This document shows, in pieces, positions 40,401-48,841 of a stretch of DNA of 64,000 nucleotides. The notes under the pieces are model-generated. The model saw only the letters and a program-made list of their open reading frames with translations. It made no database searches and was not told the DNA's origin. The stretch's first letter is position 1; each line of letters starts with the position of its first letter. Source of the DNA: Podarcis raffonei (Eukaryota > Chordata > Lepidosauria > Squamata > Lacertidae); contig NC_070604.1 in assembly GCF_027172205.1 (NCBI RefSeq), positions 63,815,023-63,879,022 on the forward strand, written 5' to 3'. The translations under genes were made by a program, and so were the position numbers.

Positions 40401-43400
40401 AAGCCTATTATCAGTGATAGGGAAAATCTACGCTAAGCACCTTTTATCTAAACTCCTTACCTGGATGAAAAATCTAAATTTACCAGGGAAAGAACAAATA
40501 GGTTTCTCCAAAGGTTGCTCTACATTAGACCATTGCCTTATACTTATGCATTTGGTTGAAAAATACAGATCTCAAAGGCAATCTAAGATATATGCTGCTT
40601 TTGTAGATTTTCGTGGTGCATTTGACTCAATTGACCGCCCAAAGCTGTGGAGGAAACTCGCAGAATTAAAAATTGATCAGCGCTTATTGATCCTAATAAA
40701 AAATTTATACTCTTCCAATATCTGTCAAGTCAAACTTAACACCAAAGGTCACCTTTCATCAGACATCCCAAACTCGAAAGGGGTAAAACAAGGGTGTATT
40801 CTTGCCCCCTTCTTATTTAATTTATTTTTATCAGATTTGCCAGATCACCTTCAAAAAATAGAATCACATGCCCCTAAACTTAATCAGAAACCAGTTTCTC
40901 TATTATTATACGCAGACGATGCTGTTCTACTATCATTAACGAGCTTGGGTCTGAAACGCCTTATATCTTCTCTGATCCTTTACTGCGAATGTAACAAGCT
41001 CTCTATAAATTACGAGAAGACAAAAATTTTGGTCTTCTCGAATGGTTGGAAATTAGAGAAATGGAAAATAAGAGGGCAGGAAATTCAACAAGTGAAAATC
41101 TATAGGTATCTGGGAATCTTATTCCAGAGCAATTTAGGGTGGGCAAATCATTGCACAAATGCCATAAAACAGGCAAAGTGCACCTCATCAGCTGTTGCCC
41201 GTTTTTATTATCAGAAAGGCAATCAATTTATTCCTGCGGCCAATCAGATATTCCAAACAAAAGTGCAATCCCAGATACTCTATGGAATCCCGCTATGGGT
41301 CCAAGCATATAATAGTGATTTAAAAAAGATTCACTCCAGCTTTCTGAGACGTATTCTTGGACTCCCAGCTGTAATCAAATATGAAACAATGTGTGCAGAA
41401 ATAGGCATACACACAATGGAATATTGGGCCTGGTCCACCTCAATAAAGTACTGGTTACGCTGCCATTTTCGCTGCCCTCCATCAAGTCTGCTCGCTGATT
41501 TGCTCAAAGACTCCTACAAATCAAGATGGTATCAGTACCTCGAAAAAAAGATTGAATCTTTAGGCATCGAGCTGGAGCCCCTGTACAATTCTAATGAGCA
41601 ATACATTTTCCATAATATCCTAACTAGACTAAAGGATGTCGAGAGGCAAAATATTATGGCAGCTGTAAACAAAATTTGTTCGCCCATATTCTATGATTTA
41701 AATATCTTAGATAGCAGAGCCAATTACGTCACCAAATTAATAATTCCAGCCCAACGTAGGGCTTTTATGCTGGCCCGTTTGAATGTTTTTCCCTCAGCAT
41801 TTGTCAGGGGAAGATATCAAAACATCCCTAGAAATAAGAGATTCTGCAGATGTTCTATGAATGTCCCGGACACGGTAGAGCACATTCTCTTTCAGTGCCC
41901 ATTGTACAGTACGCTCCGTCAACGCGTGCTGTCCCCTCTTCTGGGTGGTCTGGAGCCCCAACAAGGTGAATGTGTGGGATTCTGCCTATCCGACGTTGAC
42001 CAAAGGGTAACGGCGGGGGTAGCCGAGTTTTTGGTAGCAGTCCTCCAAGGAGCAGGTTAACAAGGAAAACCACTGATTTTATATGTATATATATATATAT
42101 GTATGTAGCCAACTGCTGCCTTTCTGTTTATATCTCAAGGCTTTTATATGTTTCTTTCTCTTTTATCGTTTTATTTGTACAATGCCTAATAAAGGTTTGA
42201 ATAAGTAAGTAAATGGCGCCACCGCATGTGACAGTATTGATGTAACTGAGGGAGTAAAGAACCTTATACTTTCCATGTCTTTCTTGCTGGATTCTAATTT
42301 TCATTAACCCCAGGCAGGGCATGATGAGACTTTAGGCCAACAAGATCTGATTGTAACCACTTGGGAGGTCAGGAAGCAATCCTACACACTTACCTGGGAC
42401 AATGTACCATTTAAAACATTGGAATGAATGTTTAAGTATACATGCATAGGATTGAAGTTTTAGAAGGGCTTCGTAGCTTGTAAAGTGGTGATGTAAATCC
42501 TATTCATTCACCTTGTTCCCCATATTTCTGATTGTCTGCTGAAATTCTTCTCAGTGCTTGGGGGTGGAAGATGCTATGGATGGCCAGCTTACCACAGAAC
42601 ATACCTATATAGTAAGTTACTCATGCTGGATGCCTAGGGTGGACCAGACAACAGCATAACTTCACAGTAACTTTGCAGCCTTGGTATTTATGTCACTTGG
42701 CTTGCAGGAAAACATGTTGTCAACATCACTATCTGTTGGAACTTGCCTGGAACCTGATAGGAAGAGAGAAACACCCTTCTGTCTGTTTCACACAGGTGGT
42801 TTTCAGATGAGTTAACACAAAGACTTAATGAATGGAACCCAGCCCAAAAATTAGGAGACCTGTTCATTCAATTTTGCCAGCAACTTCAAACATACACAAA
42901 CTTCTTCAACAATTATGCAGTAATTCTGAAAACTATAGACAAGGTAAGAACACACCAAACATTCATGACTCTAAGTCAGACACTCCTTCCACTGTAACAT
43001 TTATTTTTTTAAACTGCCATGCTCACATATCTCCCTATCCAAAACAGCATCCAACAAATAGTAACTAAATATTAAAGTGCATTTAAATATCTTTGGGAAA
43101 GTATATTTATGCTATATTCTGTTAAAAGAAAAAGTAAAGCTTAGATCTCTAAGCAAGTAATCGGGTATAAGAATGTTTGTTTATTAGAAATGAATGAGAT
43201 CTGAATTTTGAGTAAGTCCTGTTTTATTGTGATTTTAGTTCTTATTTTTATATTAATTGGTATATTTTCCATCATTAAAAATTAGATGCAATCAGGAAAA
43301 TAATAAAGTTACCTTATGCAAACTGGATTACATGCCCGTATTTGTTTCACTGCTTTCTGCCCACCATGCCCTGTAGATAGTCTTAACATGATGCAATTTC

Positions 43401-46400
43401 CATGATGATCCTAGGCTGTGTTCTTCTACTGTATGATATAATGGGGTTGGGAATACTGGAGTGCAATAGCCCAGTAATCTGTGCACAAAGCATGTAATTT
43501 GGAAGTTCCCTTCCCACTCAGCCTTGTCAATCTGGCATCTCAGAGCCCTATCCTCCTGAGGATTTGTGTCACAACAGTTCAAGGTGCATCATGGGAAAGG
43601 GCTTCACCAGCCTCAACTTTCAATATTGAAAGGGAAACTAAGTGTTGTACATTCTAACTTGCCTAAATTAGGCTTGTCCATTAATCTCAGTGGGTCTGCG
43701 TTGTGTGAAACTAACATTGATTAAACCCCAAAGCACAAGAGGTGTCTGCAGCTTCACAGCCTTACCAAAATGTCTTTGGGCTGCCCATATTTACTGAGCA
43801 GCTACTTGCCAGATGCTGACACCACTGTGAGCCGGAGTCTAAGGTTAAGTCTGCCTCAGTGCTGGAGGCAAAGGACAAGGTGTGCCACAGCAGGCCACAG
43901 AACTGGGTTATGGAAATGCTGCTGTTTGCTCCTTATTTGGTCTGTAGTTTTATGGATTACATCACGCTGATGGTCAAAACCTTTTGCTTTCACAGTGCAG
44001 GGAGACTATTCCAGTATTTCGTGCCTTTCTGAAGAGACATGACAAGACTGTTGCTACCACTATGAGAAGGTAAAGTCTTGTAGTTTAAAATAGGAAGGAG
44101 GACACTGCCAAAGCATGGGTGTTTTGTATATGCTAGAGGCAAAAATGGGCAGAGCAACATATGTACATTTTACCTTTGTGCAGTAGGCTAGTTACTATGT
44201 ACACACTTGTCTCCATTCTCCATCTAGACAAGCAAAGAGTTCAAAGGTACATTCCAGCCATGCAAAAACACTGAGGGTGTGAAGCAGAGAGCATAAGGGA
44301 TATGGCCTGAGGAGAGTTTTGAGTGCCTGATAGGGAGGGCTAGAGGGCTGCATTTTACCCCATGGCCTAAGGGTTCCCTGCCACCCATTTCTTCAACGTA
44401 ACTGTCCCTTCAAGAAGAGTGCAACCTCATCGAGAACAGGCAAACTGCTTACTTCCTGGACTTGTGAACCTCCTACCCACAGAACCTATGTCTTACCTGC
44501 TACACTAGGCCCCTAAGATATGGCTTGACATACCTTTGTTGGTCTTGGGACATGCAATGCAATTTGCTACTTTTCTAATTAAAGCATGGATTAAGTGCAT
44601 CTATGTAACACGTAGCCTCCAAGAATTTCTGTTGTGCCCATCTAAGAGGATTGAAGAGTACGTCACGCTCCTGTATGCTCTGAGGCTTCACACTCCTCCA
44701 GAACACACTGACCGTGAAGAGCTGACTCCCGCAATTAAGCAAATGAAACAGTTCAAGGATTACTTAGATCAGGTTTGTCTACTACATTTGTTTTAGCATG
44801 ACGATCTTGCAGGGATCACTAAGGCACTCAGTAGTAAGTTGAGATTGGGGAGAGCCAACATAATTCAAGTTTTGATTTTGGATTATTATTATTATTATAT
44901 ACCACCCCTTATTCAAATATCAAAGGGCAGTTCACAACATAAAAATACAAAATGAGAACACAAAATACATAATAAAAAAGGACCAAAACAAACCAATAAC
45001 CCCCTCCCGCAAACACATTTAAAAGGCCATAGAATTCAGCTCAAGGCCTGGTTATATAGAAATTTTTTCATCTGGCACCTAAAGGTATGTAATGAAGGCA
45101 GCAGGCGCAGATGGGGAACTTGTGGCTCCTCCAGATGCTGCTGGAGCTGCTGGGTTTTGGAGTCTTGAGGACATAAGTTTCCTCTCTCTGCCTTAAATGT
45201 TGCAAACAGGAATATAGGATATGTTGGAGGTTTTTTTATCCTGCCCTCCCTCCCAGAGAGGCTCAGGGCAGCAAACACTAAAATCGTAAATAATACAATT
45301 AAAAACATCCACACACCCTCACAACTAATTACTTCAAGGTTGCCAGGAAAAGCATCTTTCAGCCATCAAATGCCTGAGTAAACATTTATTTTTTAAAAAA
45401 GTTCCTCCAGAAAGTTAATGATGAGTAAGACAAGACACATCTCACCAGAGAGGGCATTTTGCAAATGGGGAACTACCTATGGGAGCGCCCTTGAAGGATG
45501 TTTGGCTAAGAGCATTACAGATAAGATCTCTCCTTTCATCCTCATCCTTCAGAAGCTAACTCACCTTATGTTTACCACACTAAATTTCTAGCTAAAACTG
45601 AACGTTGGCAGAGATGATCAGATATTAACTACACAAAGACGCATCCAAGGATGTCCTGTAAGTACTTTGTATTGACAAACGTAGTGTGATATAGAGGAAA
45701 TGCATGTATTTGCGTGGTAAAGGCAGAATAATTTGCCATGGAGTAGGTTGTGCTTGTGAATAACAAAGGAAAAGTAACTACTTTGTAAAAGTAGTAGTTT
45801 CCTCAAAAATGAAGCACAAGATAAGTATTAAAAGAACACATGGCTATGGCATAGTGAACCCAAATGCATTTGGGAAGAGCTGATTCTAGGAGATAGAATA
45901 TGCTGCATAGGCAATTTTTGTCTGTGAAACTGTGTGCCTTCGTGGATACAAAGCACATCATTGGGGTAAAGGGACATGTATAACCTTCTTCCCGATGTTT
46001 AACAGAAGTGTGTGATTTAACATACATCAGCAGCCGAGGACAACTAAACAAAAATAATCCAAATTTATCCAAATATTTTTAAATCTTTTCATGTTTAATC
46101 CACAGAAGTTACTGAAAGCCAATAGGTATCTAATTGCGATGCAAGATGTAGCCCAGCTAATCTGCTGCTCAGAGAGAGTCCATATGTCGTTCAGGTAAAT
46201 AGATAAAATAATAGGAGGGTAGAGGAAGAAAAATGAGGGATGCCTTTCAATGACTGGTTGCTAAATCTGTTTTGCATAGTTTATTATTTGTAGCTGAGGA
46301 CTGTTATGTTTATGAATTGTTTGCACATGAATTATTCAGTTAATAAAGGAGAACCTACCGCTTAGATGCATTGATTTCTTTCTTTCTTTGCACAAAACTG

Positions 46401-48841
46401 GGTGAATTCTTTCCGCAGAAATGAACAGTGCTAATGATGAACTAACCGGCAATCAAGTCTAAGCTTTTGGGTGGGACAGGACACTCTGTGGTTAATGCCT
46501 TCTAATTACCTCTGGGTATTGCTTTAATTGTATCAGTGGCCCAGAGATCATTCCTTCTAACAGAAAAAATACATATTTTTATTAGCCATTGGCTTATTGA
46601 TTGATCCCCTAAGAAAGAGCCATTACTTTCAGGAATGTGTTGCAGGACAAGTTCTAATGCTTAAAACTGAAAAATTAGCAGAAAAATTAGCTTGAGACTT
46701 AAATAAGCACACTGAATTAAGAGTTACACTTTAACAAGTACAGGGTTACTGATTTTTGTTCTTTTTTTCCAATTAAACGTTTTCAAAAGCTTAATATACT
46801 ACTGATTAATATCTGTGTTAGTTTCTCTGAAGTCTAACATGGAAGACTAATCCTTTGTTTTCAATTTTGGCAGGCTGTATGAGCACACCCATGATCTTAG
46901 CCTCTTCCTTTTCAACGATATACTTGTTATCTCACAGCGCAGCATCTCTTACAAGCCATTCGAACGCATCTCACATGTTACTCACCAATTCTTGGCAGTG
47001 GTAACGCTTCATCAACTCCTGGTTGAAGATATTCCAGATTCCAAATGTGAGTTTTCTCCTACCCTAAAATGATATAAACATGGCACAAAATCTGTCAGGA
47101 TATTTTTTTTAAAAAGTATTTCAAATTAAAATTGTAATATTGTAACAAAATGACTCCTCATACCAAATACAGTGGTGCCCCGCAAGACGAATGCCTCGCA
47201 AAACGAAAAACGCGCAAGACGAAAGGGTTTTTCGGTTTTTGCGTTGCTTCGCTAGACGATTTTCCCTATGGGCTTGCTTTGCAAGACGAAAACGTCTTGC
47301 GAGTTTGTTCGCTTTTTTCTTAAAGCCGCTTGAAGAGGCGCAGTTGCGACAGACCGTGCTTCGCAAGACGAAAAACATCGCAAGACGAAAAGACTCGCGG
47401 AACGAATTAATTTCGTCTTGCGAGGCACCACTGTACTTAGCTAGCATTGCAGGGTCACCTGGATATTCTTGAGCTTCTGTTAAAATTAAAACCAGTTGCA
47501 ATAGTTAGGGAAATAGAGGTTAATTTGTATCAAGTGCAGATGAGATGGTATTCTTTTTCTGCCAAAGCTGATTGCCTAACAGCAGGTGAATTCTGCAATA
47601 GGAGCTTGTGTTAATGACAGTTGCCCTCAGAAATCCATCATAGTTTTCTGGAGGGCTTCTGGAGACGGAAAAAATCTATCATATGCTTCTTCTAGGAGAT
47701 CCACAGAAGCTCCAGAATGCCTTTGCTGGAAAGTCTCCATTACTGTCTTAAGGCTTTCCAAGTGCTTGCTTACTTTAAAACCAAGAAAATAAATACCTAA
47801 GAATGTTGCATGGTGAGGTCCACAATCCGAATGCATGTTTAGGAAAGATAGCTGCTCAGTATCCTTAGATCCAAGGGGAAAGAACTATTATACCAGCAAG
47901 TATAGACAACAACTTTTTCTGAATGCCTTGAAATCTGTGGAAGCTGCTGCTCCAGGCAAACTTCTCAAAACTCTGTGCAAGGACAGGATATTGCTCTTCT
48001 AACGGATGCTGAGCAGCCCCAGTAATCCCTATATTTAAAGGACAGAAGGGGCTAGCAAAACGATTAGGGGCTTAATTTTTTCTTAATAAGTGAACAGACC
48101 CTGGCTCACTGGTACAGCTGGTCTGGGAGATGGTGTTGGCTCCTCCTGCAGGAGGAAGGAAGTTTGCATGGCTCTGCCTGTGGACTATGGTTGGGGTCTC
48201 CATTCCAAAGGTGCTCTGTGCCCTCCAGGAGCCTCTGGTAAATTACCCTTCCATCAGAACAACTCAGGGCAATGCAAGAATACAAACTGTGTTAACACAG
48301 GTAACATAACAATGCCTGTCAGAAATAACACAGAATGCTGTAAATCTCCACATTATTCGCTGCAGTGGAAAGATGCATTTGCTAGTCAATGAATGATTCA
48401 CTTTGAAAAACAAACCACTTTGTACAAACTTCCCTTTTTCAGTATCTGCATGCAGACTAAAACCAGGGATGAGAAAAAGTGCAATACTAATTGAGTAGTG
48501 GGATAAGAAAGGTATTACTGAATGGTAACAAGGCCTGCTTTACAGGTCACCATTTCTGTAGGGAATGCAATGCATGGAACGCCATAAATGGGTCAAGCTT
48601 TCACCACTGCACATATTGCTACATGATCTTCTGTCATAGGTTGAAAACTGATTCTCATTTATAATCTTTCAGAAATCAGATTATTATTATTATTATTACA
48701 GATATCAAGAATGCTTTTCTTCTGCAAAGTCCCAGGTGTCAAATGATTTGTTCTACAGAGGACCATGACAAGTTTATATGGCTTTCTGCACTGCAAAGGG
48801 CAATTATCTGCAATATTGAAGATAATGTAAATTGTTCTTGA
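19434..48841 (+). CDS. ECT2L: ECT2L, F-box and RhoGEF (DH-PH) protein
   Basis: Coding exons: 19434-19652, 22206-22318, 23865-24027, 24884-25136, 26319-26440, 27492-27603, 27910-28010, 28535-28673, 28973-29141, 30155-30280, 31515-31607, 32953-33138, 35285-35388, 36042-36164, 36966-37177, 42796-42943, 43996-44069, 44616-44772, 45592-45657, 46106-46194, 46874-47046 and 48702-48841. They total about 1,027 codons, compared with about 900 in human as I recall. The N-terminus includes [13 protein letters not shown]. An F-box follows ([20 protein letters not shown], about residues 128-160), then a central domain, a DH domain (about 690-890) and a PH-like domain to the end. It is a putative Rho-family exchange factor and E3-adaptor-like protein. 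All phases agree except between 26440 and 27492. The first exon is open upstream of the ATG at 19434, so the start is uncertain. Confidence 0.9.
20585..20760 (-). repeat. L2 LINE 3' end, antisense
   Basis: Plus-strand TATCCCACCCATCCAGCTGG followed by CCAGCCACTCTGGGCAGCTT is the reverse complement of the squamate L2-type 3' end (compare GGTGCCCAGAGTGGCTGAGG in the sense copy near 21650). Confidence 0.7.
20775..21020 (+). mobile_element. Mariner-like MITE, family A copy 1
   Basis: The element spans 20777-21018 between TA dinucleotides. Its inverted ends are CAGTGGTACCTCGGGTT and AACCCGAGGTACCACTG, a perfect match. It is 242 bp and carries internal repeats of the same motif. No transposase is present. 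It lies in ECT2L intron 1-2 and is close in sequence to copies at 26923 and 32345. Confidence 0.85.
21270..21715 (+). repeat. L2-type LINE, C-terminal ORF2 end and 3' UTR
   Basis: One frame reads [20 protein letters not shown] followed by [16 protein letters not shown], the C-terminal end of an L2-type ORF2. It then passes to a 3' tail GGTGCCCAGAGTGGCTGAGG and ends TATAAATAATAAATTAGTAG. It is a 5'-truncated sense copy with moderate decay. Confidence 0.75.
22319..23864 (+). other. ECT2L: ECT2L intron, no clear element
   Basis: Intron between the exons ending 22318 and starting 23865. The stretch 23110-23390 contains several variants of AAACCACAG/CTGTGGTTT-like words in both orientations and may be a decayed inverted-repeat element. 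Nothing else is supportable. Confidence 0.35.
23865..25136 (+). other. ECT2L: ECT2L F-box exons
   Basis: The exon 23865-24027 encodes [20 protein letters not shown] followed by [14 protein letters not shown]. The next, 24884-25136, continues DCLWMPKC. Together they carry the F-box pattern LPxxLxxxIxSFLxxxDLxxAAxVSxxWxxLxxDxxLW. F-boxes bind SKP1 in SCF ubiquitin ligases. The remainder of the second exon ([20 protein letters not shown]) is conserved in ECT2-like proteins. Confidence 0.8.
25156..25210 (+). repeat. Half copy of the near-palindromic dispersed repeat
   Basis: GATTCAGTTAATGGGACTTA followed by TTTCTGAGCAGACATAAGAT matches one half of the repeat at 55935-56030. It begins right after the ECT2L exon ending at 25136. 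Confidence 0.45.
26921..27150 (+). mobile_element. Mariner-like MITE, family A copy 2
   Basis: The body 26923-27148 is flanked by TA. It shares with the copy at 20777 the ends and the internal block CTCCGCTAA..CCAGAAATAGTACC, but lacks an internal 18-bp or so segment near the left end. It lies in the ECT2L intron where the reading phase is unresolved. Confidence 0.8.
29840..29960 (-). repeat. L2-type 3' tail, antisense
   Basis: A TTTATTTATTCATTTATTTA run is followed by a decayed L2-type 3' UTR in antisense (TAAAACAGTAAAATATCAAT). Limits are approximate. Confidence 0.45.
32343..32588 (-). mobile_element. Mariner-like MITE, family A copy 3 (inverted)
   Basis: The body 32345-32586 with TA flanks is oriented opposite to the copies at 20777 and 26923. 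It contains the same GTTCTTAACCTGAAGC and TCTGGGTTAGCGGAGTCTGT blocks. The outer ends have drifted more (CAGTGGACCCTCAGG / CTGAGGTATCACTG). Confidence 0.8.
32645..32765 (+). repeat. Decayed hAT-like MITE
   Basis: CCCTCCAGATTTTGCTGGAC and GTTGGAGTCTTAACAACATC mirror the outer blocks of the element at 57905-58037 with many changes. It is an older relative without a readable target-site duplication. Confidence 0.45.
33423..33577. mobile_element. Short non-autonomous element with 11-bp direct repeats
   Basis: The body 33434-33566 is flanked by GCCTAGATCAT at 33423-33433 and again at 33567-33577. It begins AGCTGTCAACTTTC and ends CCCGCAGCTGTG, with only a short inverted match. It has no coding potential. 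The class is undecided. Confidence 0.5.
34463..35199. mobile_element. 733-bp MITE with internal hairpins
   Basis: The body 34465-35197 sits between TA dinucleotides. The ends CCGTATTTTTTGCACCATAA and TTATAGAGCGAAAAATACGG are inverted repeats. Inside, a perfect 34-bp inverted repeat (34669-34702 against 34761-34794) encloses a smaller hairpin with one mismatch (GGAGCTGCTTACAC / GTGTAAGCGGCTCC). There is no transposase. It lies in the ECT2L intron before the exon at 35285. Confidence 0.75.
36665..36755 (+). repeat. Near-palindromic dispersed repeat, copy
   Basis: CACAGTCTTATACATTACTT, then AGAAGTAAGCTGCAGCGAGT and TTTCCAGGTGAATGGGTATA, is the same layout as the copies at 10880 and 55935, with more changes. 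Confidence 0.45.
37292..38453 (+). mobile_element. 5'-truncated Bov-B (RTE) LINE with open frame
   Basis: The body 37302-38443 carries one open frame (about 384 codons, ending 38434) for the C-terminal RT of Bov-[21 protein letters not shown], then [20 protein letters not shown] and [19 protein letters not shown], ending with [14 protein letters not shown]. The catalytic YADD reads YTDD, which keeps both aspartates. The endonuclease and N-terminal RT are absent. A 10-bp duplication ATTTCTGAAA lies at 37292-37301 and 38444-38453. The 5' edge has about three tandem copies of GAAAGACATCTACTTCT. Near the 3' end a 14-bp unit ACGAAGAGTCGGAC is doubled. Confidence 0.9.
38876..38945 (-). repeat. CR1 3' tail, antisense
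   Basis: TTATAGAATTGTAGATTTGG through CATCTAATCCAACCCTCTGC is the reverse complement of the CR1 3' end. Only about 70 bp remain. It abuts the hAT element that follows. Confidence 0.7.
38954..39485 (+). mobile_element. hAT-type non-autonomous element with 8-bp TSD
   Basis: The body 38962-39477 has the ends CAGTGGTTTTCAACC and GGTTGAAAACATCTG. The flanks are CCACATGG (38954-38961) and CCATATGG (39478-39485), one mismatch in eight. The inside is GC-rich with pyrimidine tracts and has no transposase frame that I recognise. Confidence 0.75.
39500..39600. repeat. Fragment related to the hAT MITE at 57905
   Basis: CTTCCATCAGCATGGCCAGT followed by GGTCAGGGATGGTGG resembles the inside of the MITE at 57905-58037 in the opposite orientation. 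It is a partial and old copy. Confidence 0.4.
40142..42223 (+). mobile_element. 5'-truncated non-LTR retrotransposon, Vingi/Ingi-like, frame intact
   Basis: The body lies between a perfect duplication TAAATGGCGCCACC at 40142-40155 and 42210-42223. From the 5' junction to the stop at 42058-42060 one frame of about 635 codons stays open. It carries RT motifs in order: [73 protein letters not shown] and [13 protein letters not shown]-terminal CxCx(8)HxxxxC knuckle follows ([18 protein letters not shown]). No RNase H or restriction-like nuclease is visible after it, so an APE-type clade such as Vingi fits best; R4-like is an alternative. The 3' end is TAATAAAGGTTTGAATAAG. The N-terminal endonuclease is lost by truncation. 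Confidence 0.85.
42370..42460 (+). repeat. Decayed near-palindromic dispersed repeat
   Basis: GCAATCCTACACACTTACCT on the left and GTATACATGCATAGGATTGA on the right are imperfect inverted halves like those of the 55935 copy. Confidence 0.4.
44886..45010 (-). repeat. L2-type 3' end, antisense
   Basis: An (ATT)n run is followed by ATACCACCCCTTATTCAAAT and CAGTTCACAACATAAAAATA, an L2-type 3' UTR in antisense. Confidence 0.55.
45215..45315 (-). repeat. L2-type 3' end, antisense, second fragment
   Basis: TTTTATCCTGCCCTCCCTCC followed by GCTCAGGGCAGCAAACACTA is the antisense 3' end of an L2-type LINE of a different subfamily from that at 44886. Confidence 0.5.
46106..48841 (+). other. ECT2L: ECT2L C-terminal PH-like domain exons
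   Basis: Exons 46106-46194, 46874-47046 and 48702-48841 encode [17 protein letters not shown], then [20 protein letters not shown], a PH-type beta-strand motif, and a C-terminal helix with [11 protein letters not shown]. The stop TGA lies at 48839-48841. The acceptor of the final exon is preceded by a (TTA)n microsatellite instead of a pyrimidine tract. Confidence 0.8.
47168..47435 (+). mobile_element. Mariner-like MITE (CAGTGGTGCCCCGCAAGACG type)
   Basis: The body 47170-47433 has TA flanks. Its ends are CAGTGGTGCCCCGCAAGACG and CGTCTTGCGAGGCACCACTG. The unit GCAAGACGAA recurs many times inside in both orientations, making the element highly self-complementary and CpG-rich in an AT-rich intron. 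It begins 123 bp after the ECT2L exon ending at 47046. Confidence 0.8.

Larger units (their letters stand above)
36966..44772 (+). other. ECT2L: ECT2L RhoGEF (DH) domain exons
   Basis: Exons 36966-37177, 42796-42943, 43996-44069 and 44616-44772 encode the DH helices. The first conserved region is [20 protein letters not shown], then [11 protein letters not shown]. The middle reads [16 protein letters not shown]. The third conserved region is [20 protein letters not shown], matching the DH signature LLxPxQRIxRYxLLL with lysine in place of glutamine. The intron at 37178-42795 cuts the domain and has received two LINE insertions plus hAT and CR1 pieces. Confidence 0.85.

Noticed and set aside
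47121-47501. 126-codon minus and 93-codon plus frames
   Set aside because: Both are translations of a MITE made of repeated GCAAGACGAA units.
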